A stretch of 64,000 nucleotides of DNA, from the NCBI RefSeq assembly GCF_028993555.1, contig NZ_CP118610.1, positions 930,001 through 994,000 of the forward strand, written 5' to 3'. Below are positions 9,562-19,001 of this stretch, in pieces; position 1 is the stretch's first letter; every line of letters starts with the position of its first letter. The stretch comes from Ensifer adhaerens. Lineage in GTDB: Bacteria; Pseudomonadota; Alphaproteobacteria; Rhizobiales; Rhizobiaceae. The notes below the pieces were generated by a model. The model searched no databases. It worked only from the letters and a program-made list of their open reading frames with translations, and was not told where the DNA came from. A program made the translations under genes and the position numbers.

Positions 9562-10458
9562 TCAGCCGGCAATGGCGAGGCTTGCCCAGCGCCCGGGCGT
9601 GATGCCGTAGGCGCGCTTGAAATGGCGGGTGAAATGCGCCTGGTCCGCAAAGCCGGTTTCGAGCGCCGCACCTGCAAGACTTTCTCCCCTGGCAATCATC
9701 TGCCGGGCGCGCTCCAATCGGCGCATCAGGAGATAGCGATGTGGGCTTGTGCCGAGAACTTTACGGAACTGCCTCGCCAGCGTGAAGCGATCGAGCCCGC
9801 TGACCACTTCGAGTTCCTGGGAGCCCACGGATCGTTCAAGATTGGCGCGAAGGTATTCGGTCGCCTGCAGAACGGTATGCTTGTCGGCCTTTCCGGGGTT
9901 GATGTCCTTGGCGCCGGCATGCCGGTAGAGGCCCTCGGCGATCCGCACGAGGATGTCGTCGAGCGCCAGCTCGTCGATACCGTTGTCGAGGTCCATGACG
10001 GCCTCGCCGACCGCCTGCCGCAGCGTCTCGTCACCCACCACGGGCGCTGCGACGAAGGGCAGGGCGCGCCGTCTTTCGTCGAGCGCTGCGAGCAAGCGCT
10101 CCGGCTGCAGATACATCATCCTGTAGCGTAGCCCCGTCTCGGTTCCCGCGCCGCCATCGTGGATCTCGTCCGGGTGGAGGATGATAATACTTCCGGGTTT
10201 GCTGAAGCGGCTTTCGCCGCGGTACTGGAACGTCTGGACGCCGCCGAGCGTCACGCCGATCGCATAGGTGTCGTGGCGGTGTGGTTCGAAGAATTTTCCA
10301 TGCAGGCGGGCTTCGATGCGCTCGATGCCATCGACGGCCGGAGCGACCCGAATACCGTCGCCGGGTGTCCCGCACAATCGTTCAAGATCAATCGCAGCAC
10401 CTTCCGATAATGCGTCTTCCGGTACGCCCTGTCGGGCTGAAATGGAGATGACCGTCAT
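9562..10458 (-). CDS. AraC family transcriptional regulator
   Basis: A 298-residue regulator with an N-terminal cupin-like effector domain (EPHRHDTYAIGVTLGGVQTF, then GSIIILHPDEIHDGG) and a C-terminal AraC double helix-turn-helix ending in the family signature GFADQAHFTRHFKRAYGITPGRW. The only in-frame ATG that fits the family length, 10458, overlaps the ATG of the divergent DUF2000 gene within the same CATG. No good Shine-Dalgarno is visible there, so the N terminus is uncertain. It probably regulates the neighbouring DUF2000 gene and itself; the effector is unknown. Confidence 0.85.
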   Translation of the reverse strand: MTVISISARQGVPEDALSEGAAIDLERLCGTPGDGIRVAPAVDGIERIEARLHGKFFEPHRHDTYAIGVTLGGVQTFQYRGESRFSKPGSIIILHPDEIHDGGAGTETGLRYRMMYLQPERLLAALDERRRALPFVAAPVVGDETLRQAVGEAVMDLDNGIDELALDDILVRIAEGLYRHAGAKDINPGKADKHTVLQATEYLRANLERSVGSQELEVVSGLDRFTLARQFRKVLGTSPHRYLLMRRLERARQMIARGESLAGAALETGFADQAHFTRHFKRAYGITPGRWASLAIAG

Positions 10459-10864
10459 GTTCGATACCAAATTTGCGATCGTATTGCGCGAAGACCTGGC
10501 AACCTGGCAGAAGCTGAACGTCACCGCCTTCCTCGCCACCGGTATTGCCGGGCAGAAGCCCGATATCATCGGTGAAGATTATCGCGATGGCGCCGGCAAC
10601 GTCTACAACGCCCTGAGCGTCCAACCGATCATCGTCCTGGCCGCAGATGGGAAGACGCTCGGCAACATTCAACGGCGTGCGATCGAAAGAGAGGTACGAG
10701 CCTCGATCTATGTCGACGAGATGTTTGCCACCGGTCACGACAATGCCAATCGCGCGGTTTTCGCCGAGACCAGCCCGGATGATGCGGCGGTCGCCGGCAT
10801 AGCCATCCACGCGGACAAGAAGCTGGTCGACAAGATCACCAAAGGTGCAAAACTTCACGGATGA
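10457..10864 (+). CDS. DUF2000 domain-containing protein
   Basis: A 135-residue protein matching the DUF2000 family (PF09391), recognisable by the opening KFAIVLREDLATWQKLNVTAFLATGI. Its function is unknown; the fold is related to peptidyl-tRNA hydrolase II-like proteins. ATG 10457 has GGAG nine bases upstream; ATG 10442 is in frame as well. DUF2000 genes are often next to AraC regulators, and here the two start codons overlap head to head. It converges on the methyltransferase gene with a 4-base gap. Confidence 0.8.
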   Translation: MFDTKFAIVLREDLATWQKLNVTAFLATGIAGQKPDIIGEDYRDGAGNVYNALSVQPIIVLAADGKTLGNIQRRAIEREVRASIYVDEMFATGHDNANRAVFAETSPDDAAVAGIAIHADKKLVDKITKGAKLHG

Positions 10865-10868
10865 ACGG

Positions 10869-11591
10869 CTACCCGCCGACGATGAAGATCATCTCCCTCG
10901 ACGAGCCTTCATCGAAGGGCGTCCAGTCCCAGGCGCCGCAGACCTGCCGCACACGCAGACCGGCAGCCACCAGTTGCTCGACGATCTCTGAGCGCGAGTA
11001 GAAGGATATTTCACTCTTGGAAACAAGTTCCCTGTCTGGAAAACCGTAGCGCAGTTCGAACGACAGGCGCCTTCCGTCCCGGCGCAGGATCCGCCGCGAT
11101 TCCCGGACGGGTGTACCTTCGAGTTGCAGGTCGGCGTCATAGTTCCAGACGGCAGCCCAATCGATGGCAGGGTTGCGGGTCTCGAAGGCGACCGTCCCGC
11201 CGTCGACCAGATGATCCCGCATCGTCGCGAAGGTTCCGGCTATGTCCGTTTCTTCATGGAGCGTCTGAAAGGCATTGCCTGTCATGACGATGAGATCGAA
11301 GCGCTTCTTCGAGCGGAACATCTGGGCGGACGACAGGTGCCAGTCGACCTTGGAGCCGTGCGGCTTCCGCCGCGCGATAGCGAGCATCGCGTCTGCCGGA
11401 TCGGCTCCGGCAACATCGTGGCCGCGCGCGGCATAGGCGTCGCAGAGAAGGCCGGTACCGCAGCCGAGATCGAGAATCCGCTTCCGGCCGTTACCCGCAA
11501 GCGCCAGGTAGAAGTCCCGGTCGACAGACCAGCCGCAGTTGAGGTCGTAGAGCGCTGCGAGAGTGGGGTCTGTGTAATGAAGATCGTTCAT
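10869..11591 (-). CDS. Class I SAM-dependent methyltransferase
   Basis: A 240-residue Rossmann-fold methyltransferase with motif I ILDLGCGTGLL (about residues 38-48), an acidic residue after the second strand (VAGADPADAML) and a methyltransferase core of normal size. The substrate cannot be told. The ATG at 11591 has AGGA seven bases upstream; a GTG directly before it is possible. It starts 18 bases after the cyclase gene ends and may be cotranscribed with it. Confidence 0.85.
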   Translation of the reverse strand: MNDLHYTDPTLAALYDLNCGWSVDRDFYLALAGNGRKRILDLGCGTGLLCDAYAARGHDVAGADPADAMLAIARRKPHGSKVDWHLSSAQMFRSKKRFDLIVMTGNAFQTLHEETDIAGTFATMRDHLVDGGTVAFETRNPAIDWAAVWNYDADLQLEGTPVRESRRILRRDGRRLSFELRYGFPDRELVSKSEISFYSRSEIVEQLVAAGLRVRQVCGAWDWTPFDEGSSREMIFIVGG

Positions 11592-11609
11592 CACAGCGTC
11601 CTGGCAGGT

Positions 11610-12659
11610 CTATTCCGCAGCACTGGGCGCAAGGGCAGGCGTTGAACCTCCCACACGCAGCGCCAGAACGCCGAGCTTTTGGCCGCGGCCCTTGACCGCA
11701 TGTTCGCCGAGATCCTCGACCCGGACATAATGCGGCAGCCGCATCTTGCGGGCGAGGTCGGTGGAGATCAGCACCTGGTGGCCGAGTGTCTTGCAAAAGC
11801 CTTCCAGCCGGGCGGTGGTGTTCACCGTATCGCCGAAGTAGGTGATCTTGTGCCTGTCGAGGCCGATTTCGGCGGCGACGATAGTGCCGCCATGAAGGGC
11901 GGCGCGCAGGCGCGGGACCTCGCCGAATTCCTTCTGCCAGCGGTGCGCCTCCGCATCGATGAGTTCCAGGATGTCGAAGACGCAATGGATGCAGGCCGCA
12001 TTGTTGGTGGCCCGGTCGAATGGCCATGTGATGACGGCAGCGTCGCCCACATAGTCGTCTATCGATCCACGATAGCGCAGCACGGGGTCGGCGATCGTTG
12101 CGAACAGCCGTCCGAGATATTCCTGCATCCGGAGGTCGCCATGTTTCTCGGCGTAGGAGGTCGAGCCGGCGAGGTCGACGAACAGGAAGACGCGCTCTTC
12201 CTGGATCGGGTTGCGGTACCGGCCCGTCAGCAGGCTCAGAAAGACATCGCGACCCAGGAGTTCGCGAACCCTAAGGATGAAGACCAGGGAACCGGAGATG
12301 CCCAAGGCGAAGATGAGCACCGTCTTGGACGGTGTCATCGCCTCCATCCAGGTGTCGTCCATGACGCCGCCTGTCTGCATGATCAGGCCGGCCGCGGCGT
12401 AGCCGATGTCGAGAAGCACGAAATAGATCGCGAGCGAGGCGACGAAGAAGACGGGCGTGGAGAAGGCGTGGATCCGCCGATTGAGCCGCCGAAAGATGAC
12501 GCGTCGCTCAAACGCGATGATCGGCAGGCACATGAAGAGCGCGTAGGTGGCGCCGATCAGGGCGCCCTTTCCATAGAAAACCCATGCGTAGGCCGCGCCT
12601 GCGCCCGCGATGACGAGCAGCAGCAGAAGTCCTTCGAAAGTGGAGAAGCGCCAACGCAT
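11610..12659 (-). CDS. Membrane-anchored class III adenylate/guanylate cyclase
   Basis: A 349-residue protein with four or so N-terminal membrane helices (residues about 8-150) followed directly by a class III nucleotide cyclase domain (about 170-300), without a visible HAMP linker. Metal-binding aspartates are in FLFVDLAGSTS and YVGDAAV; the transition-state Asn and Arg are in FGDTVNTTARLEG. The position where adenylyl cyclases usually have the purine-binding Lys (KxxGD) reads DDYVGD here, so nucleotide specificity is open. Rhizobia carry many such cyclases. Start ATG at 12659 fits the first hydrophobic segment. Confidence 0.85.
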   Translation of the reverse strand: MRWRFSTFEGLLLLLVIAGAGAAYAWVFYGKGALIGATYALFMCLPIIAFERRVIFRRLNRRIHAFSTPVFFVASLAIYFVLLDIGYAAAGLIMQTGGVMDDTWMEAMTPSKTVLIFALGISGSLVFILRVRELLGRDVFLSLLTGRYRNPIQEERVFLFVDLAGSTSYAEKHGDLRMQEYLGRLFATIADPVLRYRGSIDDYVGDAAVITWPFDRATNNAACIHCVFDILELIDAEAHRWQKEFGEVPRLRAALHGGTIVAAEIGLDRHKITYFGDTVNTTARLEGFCKTLGHQVLISTDLARKMRLPHYVRVEDLGEHAVKGRGQKLGVLALRVGGSTPALAPSAAE

Positions 12660-12790
12660 AGGAAGCCCCGGTACGGAAGAAGCGGCATACGTGTCAGTCG
12701 GCACGCAACGTTGCCGCGCTTCCACGCTTGGTCACCTTCGTTCAAGATGACGGTGATTCTGTTCCGCCGGGCTTTCAGCTAGAGCCGGAT

Positions 12791-12816
12791 TCGGGCGGAA
12801 ACTTGACTCCGCCCGA
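12791..12816 (-). terminator. Strong hairpin downstream of rnd
   Basis: Perfect 9-bp stem TCGGGCGGA (12791-12799) / TCCGCCCGA (12808-12816) with an 8-base loop, between the rnd stop and the cyclase start. It lacks a T run on either strand, so it may be a weak or Rho-assisted terminator or an RNA-stabilising 3' hairpin. Confidence 0.4.
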
Positions 12817-12845
12817 TACCGTTTGTCGCCTGTCGCAAGCGTGAT

Positions 12846-13997
12846 CTAGCTGCCTAGCTCCACCGCCTCGATCTTCTTGTCGACGAAACGAAGAGCCACT
12901 TCGCCGCTGATCAGCTTCAGCGCGGTTTCGCCGAAGAGTTCGCGCCGCCAGCCCTTGAGCGCACCGACATCGGCTTTCTCGCCTTCGGCAGCGATCTTGT
13001 CGAGATCGTCGCTGTTGGCGATGATTTTCGCGGCCACGCCCTGTTTTTCGGCGATGAGCTTCAAAAGCACCTTCAGCATTTCGCCTGCGGCAGCGGCGCC
13101 TTCCGGCGTATGGCTTTGGCGCGGCAGCTTCGGCAGATCGGCCTTCGGGATCGCAAGCGCCTCGTTGACCGCCTCGATGACTGCAGTTCCGGCGCTGGAG
13201 CGTTCCCAGCCCTTGGGAATGGTTCGAAGCCGTGCCAAGGCTTCTGTGTCCTTCGGCTGCTGCTGGGCAATCTCGTAGATGGCGTCGTCTTTCAGGATGC
13301 GGCCACGTGGCACGTTGCGGGCACGCGCCTCGCGTTCGCGCCAGGCAGCGACGGTCTTGAGGACGGCGAGTTCGATCGGTTTCTTGACGCGCATCTTGAG
13401 GCGCTGCCAGGCGTCATCAGGGTGCAGGTCGTAGGTGTCGCGCGCCTCGAGGATCGCCATCTCCTCGGTCAGCCACAACGACCGGCCCTCGCGTTCCAGC
13501 TCTGCCGCCAGGTACTTGTAGATGTCGCGCAGATGCGTGACGTCGGCGAGCGCATAGTCGAGCTGCTTGTCGGTCAGCGGCCGGCGGCTCCAGTCGGTAA
13601 AGCGCGACGACTTGTCGATTTGCGTGCCCGTCACGCGGTTGACGAGCTGGTCATAGGAAACACTGTCGCCGAAGCCGCAAACCATGGCCGCGACCTGCGT
13701 GTCGAAGATCGGGTGCGGAATGAGGTTGCCGAGATGGAAGATGATCTCGATGTCCTGACGCGCGGCATGGAACACCTTGATGACTTCCGGATTGGCCATC
13801 AGCGCAAAGAAGGGCGAAAGGTCGATGCCTTTGGCCATCGGGTCGACGATGACGGCAAGATCCGGGCTCGCCATCTGGATCAGGCAGAGCTCAGGCCAGA
13901 AGGTCGTCTCGCGCAGAAATTCAGTATCGATCGTAATATAATTTGAAAGGGCCAGCTGCTGGCAGGCGGCCTCAAGGTCTGCGGTTGTTTCAATCAT
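12846..13997 (-). CDS. rnd: Ribonuclease D
   Basis: A 383-residue 3'-5' exoribonuclease acting on tRNA and other stable RNA 3' ends. The DEDD nuclease residues are visible: Asp and Glu in ITIDTEF, Asp in IFDTQVAA, and Tyr/Asp in LDYALADVTHLRDIY. HRDC-like helical regions follow (KPIELAVLKTVAAWRE and PRQSHTPEGAAAAGEM). ATG at 13997 gives the normal N terminus; the extension upstream is unrelated to the family. It runs alone on the minus strand, 78 bases downstream of the multicopper oxidase gene. Confidence 0.95.
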   Translation of the reverse strand: MIETTADLEAACQQLALSNYITIDTEFLRETTFWPELCLIQMASPDLAVIVDPMAKGIDLSPFFALMANPEVIKVFHAARQDIEIIFHLGNLIPHPIFDTQVAAMVCGFGDSVSYDQLVNRVTGTQIDKSSRFTDWSRRPLTDKQLDYALADVTHLRDIYKYLAAELEREGRSLWLTEEMAILEARDTYDLHPDDAWQRLKMRVKKPIELAVLKTVAAWREREARARNVPRGRILKDDAIYEIAQQQPKDTEALARLRTIPKGWERSSAGTAVIEAVNEALAIPKADLPKLPRQSHTPEGAAAAGEMLKVLLKLIAEKQGVAAKIIANSDDLDKIAAEGEKADVGALKGWRRELFGETALKLISGEVALRFVDKKIEAVELGS

Positions 13998-14017
13998 CAG
14001 ATTTAAATCACTGTGGC

Positions 14018-14037
14018 AAAAATGCGGCTTGCATTTT
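14018..14037 (-). terminator. Terminator after the multicopper oxidase gene
   Basis: On the minus strand, AAAATGC / GCATTTT form a 7-bp stem around a 5-base loop (14019-14037), ending in a run of five T (14022-14018). It sits between the oxidase stop and the rnd start. Confidence 0.55.
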
Positions 14038-14074
14038 CGTGTAGCCCGTCGCGCCATCTGTCACAATCGAAATC

Positions 14075-15475
14075 TCAGACGATCTTGAAATAACCCGTCA
14101 TGCCGGTCTTCTGGTGCTCGATGATGTGGCAATGGACGACCCAGTCACCGGGATTGTCTGCTACCAGCGCCACTTCCGCCTGTTCGTCGGGTAAAAGCAG
14201 AATCGTATCGGTCGGCGGCGGCAGGAACGTCCGTTTGTTGGAGTTGAGAATGCGGAAGCTCAATCCGTGCAGATGGATCGGATGGGCGTGCGGCGTCCGA
14301 TTGGCGACCTGCAGCACGTAGCTCTTGCCGAGCTTCATTTCCTCGATCGGCGCAATCGGGTCGGGCGTGTCGCCCGGCCACGGCACTTTGTTGATCGCCC
14401 AGAACGTATAGCCGAGCGAGCCGCAGATCGATGGAGCCGCCTTGTGCTCGGCGGTTGCCGTCAGCTCGATCGGCACGCGGGTCGCGGTGGAAAGGTCCGC
14501 CTCGGCGATCGGGTTGGCGGGCAGGGGGCCGACCTCCTTGAGGTCGCGTTTCAGCGACGCGCCGATCGCCCGGAAGCGCGCGATGGTCCATGGATGGGAC
14601 CCACGGAAGTTGCCGAGCGTAACGGTCTGGCCCTCGCCATCCGGCATGCGCACGACGAGGTCGACGCGCTGGCCTGGGCCGAAATCGTAGCGGTCGAGGG
14701 CAAAGGGTTTGTCGACCGGGTTTCCGTCGAGCGCGATCACCATCGCCTCAGCGCCATCGAGGCCGATCGTGTAGATGCGCGTGACGTCGGTTGCGGCGAT
14801 GCGCACGCGGATGAGCCCACCGGCCGGTGCGTCATAAGTCGGTTCCTGCTGCCAGTTGGCGGTGCGCACCGTGCCATAGGTCCCGCCACGCGCAGCATCG
14901 CGCGGCTTGAACGGATCGATGAATGCGCCACCCGTGCCAAGGCGCCAGTCGCGGAGGTTGAGAACGATTTCGCCGTCGAAGACCGGATCGTCGGGGTTCT
15001 CGACGACGATCACGCCGGTGAGCCCGCTGCCCATCTGGGTCAGCGTGTTGCAGTGCGGGTGGTACCAGAAGGTACCGGCATCCGGCGGTGTGAAGACGTA
15101 GTCGAAACGATCGCCCGGATAGACATAGGGTTGCGTCAGTTCAGGAACGCCATCCATGGCGTTGGCGATGCGAAGTCCGTGCCAGTGCACTGTCGTCGGC
15201 TCGTCGAGCCGGTTGATGAGACGCGCGGCATAAGGTTCACCCCTGCGCATGCGCAGGACGGGCGGCATGCCGCTGTTTTCTGCCTCTCCCAATGCATAGG
15301 TCATCACTTTCGGTGTGATGCCGTCGCTGGCGATCTTTGCATCGATCAGCCGCGCTGCCAGAAGCTGCGGATCCGGCGCAGCCCCGGCGCGGGCCGCCAT
15401 GCCGGCGCCGAGGGCAAAAGCACCTCCCAGGGCAGCGGAGCCTTGAAGGAAGGTGCGGCGGCTGATGACGGGCAT
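14075..15475 (-). CDS. Tat-exported multicopper oxidase
   Basis: A 466-residue periplasmic multicopper oxidase. The N terminus has the twin-arginine signal SRRTFLQG (residues 5-12) with a following hydrophobic Ala/Gly stretch. Copper ligands are all present: HWHG, WYHPH, HPIHLHG and HCHIIEHQ with Met 5 residues beyond, as needed for type 1, 2 and 3 sites. This is the three-domain CueO/SufI/laccase type; likely roles are Cu(I) or phenol oxidation. It lacks the Met-rich insert of E. coli CueO as far as I can see, so I give no symbol. Confidence 0.9.
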   Translation of the reverse strand: MPVISRRTFLQGSAALGGAFALGAGMAARAGAAPDPQLLAARLIDAKIASDGITPKVMTYALGEAENSGMPPVLRMRRGEPYAARLINRLDEPTTVHWHGLRIANAMDGVPELTQPYVYPGDRFDYVFTPPDAGTFWYHPHCNTLTQMGSGLTGVIVVENPDDPVFDGEIVLNLRDWRLGTGGAFIDPFKPRDAARGGTYGTVRTANWQQEPTYDAPAGGLIRVRIAATDVTRIYTIGLDGAEAMVIALDGNPVDKPFALDRYDFGPGQRVDLVVRMPDGEGQTVTLGNFRGSHPWTIARFRAIGASLKRDLKEVGPLPANPIAEADLSTATRVPIELTATAEHKAAPSICGSLGYTFWAINKVPWPGDTPDPIAPIEEMKLGKSYVLQVANRTPHAHPIHLHGLSFRILNSNKRTFLPPPTDTILLLPDEQAEVALVADNPGDWVVHCHIIEHQKTGMTGYFKIV

Positions 15476-15570
15476 TTCGGCAATCTCGGTAGCTGTTCGT
15501 GTTGTCGCCGGTTCTAAACCTGATTGTGGAGTTCAGCAATTATCCGGACTGCGCGCATCTTGCCGCAGGC

Positions 15571-16812
15571 TCAGCCGTCCTTGCGCTTGTGATTGTTGCC
15601 GGCCGCGAGCTTGTTGAAGAAAGATGAGGTGCGCAAGAGGTTGCGAAACGGCATTGCGCGCGCTCCAGCAGGCACGGGTCCGCGTGCCGTCATGCGTTGC
15701 AGGGTGTAGAGCATGAACAGGAATAGGATCACCGCTGTGTAGATGAACAGCGCCTGCGGCCCGAAGATCTCGAGCAGGAAGGAGGCAAACAGCGGCCCGA
15801 TGATCGCGCCGAGCGACCAGAAGAACAGCATGCCGGCCGAAACGAGTGCGTGCTGGCCCTCGGCCGCATGGTCGTTGGCATGCGCTGAGCAGAGCGAATA
15901 GAGCGGCATGGCGAAGGCGCCGAAGAGGAAGATGCCGGCAAAGTTCAACCATTCGTCGTTGCCGGCGCCAAAGGCGAGGAACAGTCCGGCAAGCAGCGAG
16001 CCGAATGTGGCGATGAGGATGATCAGCCGGCGGTCGATCCGGTCGGAGTAATGGCCGAGCGGGTATTGCAGCACGACGCCGCCGATAATGCCGGCGCTCA
16101 TGAAGGTGGCGATCGCGGTTACCGAAAGGCCGATGCCTTGCGCATAGATCGGCCCGAGCGAGCGGAAGGCGGCGTTCGTCAGGCCGACGACGATGCAGCC
16201 GACGGTCGCAAGCGGCGAGATGTTCCAGAGCGCCTTCACGTCGAAGCGGATCGCTTCCGGGGCGACCGGGCTCGAACGGTCGGCAAAGGAGATCGGCACC
16301 AGCGAGAGCGTCAGCGCCATCGAGATGATGGCGAAGAGTTCGAAGCCCTCGAGGCCGATGCCGGGGATGACATATTGCGCCGCCGTCACCGAGCCGAGGT
16401 CGACGAGGCGATAGACCGAAAGCGTGCGTGCCCGGTTGGCATTGGTGACACTCGCGTTCAGCCAGCTTTCGACGGTCGCGAACAGGCAGGCAAAACAGAT
16501 GCCGGCCAGAAGCCGCATCAGGAACCACATCAGCGGATTGATGACCAGCACCATTGAGATGGCCGCAGCGGAGGCAATTGCCGCCATGGCCGAAAAGGTG
16601 CGGATGTGGCCGATGGCGCGCAGCATGCGGGTGACATAGACGCAGCCGAGTGCAAAACCGATATTGTAACCGGCTCCGACGACGCCGATCAGCGACGTCG
16701 AGAAACCCTCCTCAAGCGCACGCAGCGAGATGAACGTGCCCTGCAGGCCGTTGCCGCCAATGAGGATGCCTGCGGTGACGAGGAGGGGAATGAGCGGGCG
16801 AATCTGAGACAT
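15571..16812 (-). CDS. MFS transporter, YfkF/YcaD type
   Basis: A 413-residue, 12-helix major facilitator. It has the loop-2 region after helix 2 (GCVYVTRMLRAIGHIRTF) and helix-rich halves separated by a short cytoplasmic loop around residues 200-215. Its C terminus is basic (NNHKRKDG). ATG at 16812 places the first helix at residue 8. It resembles the sugar/drug MFS group including YcaD, but the substrate is unknown. Divergent from aspS across a 323-bp gap. Confidence 0.85.
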   Translation of the reverse strand: MSQIRPLIPLLVTAGILIGGNGLQGTFISLRALEEGFSTSLIGVVGAGYNIGFALGCVYVTRMLRAIGHIRTFSAMAAIASAAAISMVLVINPLMWFLMRLLAGICFACLFATVESWLNASVTNANRARTLSVYRLVDLGSVTAAQYVIPGIGLEGFELFAIISMALTLSLVPISFADRSSPVAPEAIRFDVKALWNISPLATVGCIVVGLTNAAFRSLGPIYAQGIGLSVTAIATFMSAGIIGGVVLQYPLGHYSDRIDRRLIILIATFGSLLAGLFLAFGAGNDEWLNFAGIFLFGAFAMPLYSLCSAHANDHAAEGQHALVSAGMLFFWSLGAIIGPLFASFLLEIFGPQALFIYTAVILFLFMLYTLQRMTARGPVPAGARAMPFRNLLRTSSFFNKLAAGNNHKRKDG

Positions 16813-17135
16813 GGGGCAGGCGACATCCGGGAAAGCGGCCGCGACTCGGGGGATCACTGTGGGGCCTCCCAATGTGTAGCCCCGCATTCCGTGGCCGGAC
16901 AGCCCCGAATTATGACGATTGCCGTTCTTTTCGCGGCATTTCGGCCTGCTTCTGTCTCAAGCGGCCTTGGACTGGCCGTTTCCTTGGTTTAGAACGCATC
17001 TCCATCACGGGCGGCGGCGGTCGCGCGGCTTGACAAAGCCGGCGCATCATGCGCTTTTCCGCCCGATTTTGACCATGTGCCGCGCGCCGTGTCCCACGAG
17101 CCTGCGCGGCTCTTTCGCAATTCCGGGATAAGACG
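16813..17135. other. Divergent intergenic region MFS / aspS
   Basis: 323 bp without a supported gene. The best promoter element for aspS is CTTGACA at 17029-17035 (a good rhizobial -35), but the region 17 bases beyond reads GCTTTT, a weak -10. I see no T-box or other leader structure and no repeat of note. Confidence 0.4.
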
Positions 17136-18923
17136 ATGCATCGTTACCGCAGCCACACCTGTGCCGCCCTCCGCAAGTCGGACGTCGGCTCCACCGTTCG
17201 CCTCTCGGGCTGGGTCCACCGCGTCCGCGACCACGGCGGCGTACTCTTCATCGACCTGCGCGACCACTACGGCCTGACCCAGGTCGTCGCCGACCCGGAC
17301 AGCCCGGCCTTCAAGGTCGCGGAAACCGTTCGCGGCGAGTGGGTGATCCGCATCGACGGTCTCGTCAAGGCGCGCACCGAAGACACGGTCAACAAGGGCA
17401 TGCCGACCGGCGAGATCGAGCTCTACGCGCAGGAAATCGAGGTTCTCTCGGCCGCCAAGGAACTGCCGCTGCCGGTCTTCGGCGAGCCCGACTATCCGGA
17501 AGACGTGCGTCTCAAGTACCGCTTCCTCGATCTGCGCCGCGACACGCTGCACAAGAACATCGTCAAGCGCACCCAGATCATTTCGTCGATGCGCCGCCAC
17601 ATGGGCGAAGTCGGCTTTACCGAATACACGACTCCGATCCTGACCGCGTCGTCGCCGGAAGGCGCGCGCGACTTCCTGGTGCCATCGCGTATCCATCCCG
17701 GCAATTTCTATGCCCTGCCGCAGGCGCCGCAGCAGTACAAGCAGCTGCTGATGGTTGCCGGCTTCGACCGCTACTTCCAGATCGCGCCCTGCTTCCGCGA
17801 CGAAGACCCGCGCGCCGACCGCCTGCCGGGCGAGTTCTACCAGCTCGACCTCGAAATGAGCTTCGTCGAGCAGGAAGACGTCTGGTCGACCATGGAGCCG
17901 GTCATCCGCGAGATCTTCGTCGAGTTTGCCGATGGCAAGCCGGTGACCGAAAAGTTCCCGCGCATTCCCTACGACACGGCGATCCGCAAGTATGGCTCCG
18001 ACAAGCCGGACCTGCGCAACCCGATCGAAATGCAGGCGGTCACCGAACACTTCGCCGGCTCCGGCTTCAAGGTCTTCGCGAACATGATCGCGTCGAACCC
18101 GAAGGTCGAAGTCTGGGCGATCCCGGCCAAGACCGGCGGCTCGCGTGCCTTCTGTGACCGCATGAACGCCTGGGCCCAGAGCCAGGGCCAGCCCGGCCTC
18201 GGCTACATCTTCTGGCGCAAGGAAGGTGAAAAGCTCGAAGGCGCCGGCCCGCTCGCCAAGAACATTGGCGAAGAGCGCACCGACGCGATCCGCACGCAGC
18301 TTAGTCTCGACGATGGCGACGCCTGCTTCTTCGTCGCGGGCGATCCGTCGAAGTTCTACAAGTTTGCCGGCGAAGCCCGTACCCGCGCCGGCGAGGAGCT
18401 GAACCTCGTCGACCGCGACCGCTACGAATTCTGCTGGATCGTCGACTTCCCGTTCTACGAATGGCTGGAAGACGAAAAGAAGATCGACTTCGCCCACAAC
18501 CCCTTCTCGATGCCGCAGGGCGGCCTGGAAGCGCTCAACGGCGAAGACCCGCTGTCGATCAAGGCCTACCAGTACGACATGGTCTGCAACGGCTTCGAAA
18601 TCGCCTCGGGCTCGATCCGTAACCAGCTTCCGGAAGTCATGGTCAAGGCGTTCGAGCTGACCGGCAAGTCGCAGCAGGAGGTCGAAGATCAGTTCGGCGG
18701 CCTCTACCGCGCCTTCCAGTACGGCGCGCCTCCGCATGGCGGCATGGCGTTTGGCATCGACCGCATCGTCATGTTGCTCGTCGGCGCCCGGAACCTGCGC
18801 GAGATCTCGATCTTCCCGATGAACCAGCAGGCCGTCGACCTCTTGATGGGCGCGCCGTCCGAGGCGACCCCAGCGCAGCTGCGCGAACTGGCGATCCGCC
18901 CGATCCCGCAGAAGAAGGATTGA
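17136..18923 (+). CDS. aspS: Aspartate-tRNA ligase
   Basis: A 595-residue bacterial-type class IIb aminoacyl-tRNA synthetase. N-terminal OB-fold anticodon domain ([18 protein letters not shown]), class II motif 2 ([19 protein letters not shown]), the GAD insertion domain in the middle, and motif 3 ([15 protein letters not shown]) near the C terminus. In alphaproteobacteria with GatCAB the enzyme is often non-discriminating and also charges tRNA-Asn, but that is not visible here. Followed by a strong terminator. Confidence 0.98.
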   Translation: MHRYRSHTCAALRKSDVGSTVRLSGWVHRVRDHGGVLFIDLRDHYGLTQVVADPDSPAFKVAETVRGEWVIRIDGLVKARTEDTVNKGMPTGEIELYAQEIEVLSAAKELPLPVFGEPDYPEDVRLKYRFLDLRRDTLHKNIVKRTQIISSMRRHMGEVGFTEYTTPILTASSPEGARDFLVPSRIHPGNFYALPQAPQQYKQLLMVAGFDRYFQIAPCFRDEDPRADRLPGEFYQLDLEMSFVEQEDVWSTMEPVIREIFVEFADGKPVTEKFPRIPYDTAIRKYGSDKPDLRNPIEMQAVTEHFAGSGFKVFANMIASNPKVEVWAIPAKTGGSRAFCDRMNAWAQSQGQPGLGYIFWRKEGEKLEGAGPLAKNIGEERTDAIRTQLSLDDGDACFFVAGDPSKFYKFAGEARTRAGEELNLVDRDRYEFCWIVDFPFYEWLEDEKKIDFAHNPFSMPQGGLEALNGEDPLSIKAYQYDMVCNGFEIASGSIRNQLPEVMVKAFELTGKSQQEVEDQFGGLYRAFQYGAPPHGGMAFGIDRIVMLLVGARNLREISIFPMNQQAVDLLMGAPSEATPAQLRELAIRPIPQKKD

Positions 18924-18946
18924 GGTCAGTCTGGCCGATGAAATCG

Positions 18947-18979
18947 AAAAGCCCGGCGGAGCGATCCGCCGGGCTTTTT
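18947..18979. terminator. Bidirectional terminator between aspS and the serine hydrolase gene
   Basis: 14-bp stem: AAAAGCCCGGCGGA (18947-18960), loop GCGA, TCCGCCGGGCTTTT (18965-18978) plus one more T. A/T runs on both sides let it serve both convergent genes. Confidence 0.92.
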
Positions 18980-19001
18980 CGTATCTACGGTTCGGGCCGG
19001 T

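Noticed and set aside
16989..18737. 582-codon minus-strand frame opposite aspS
   Set aside because: Antisense shadow; composition is repetitive Asp/Arg/Val, and aspS is certain.
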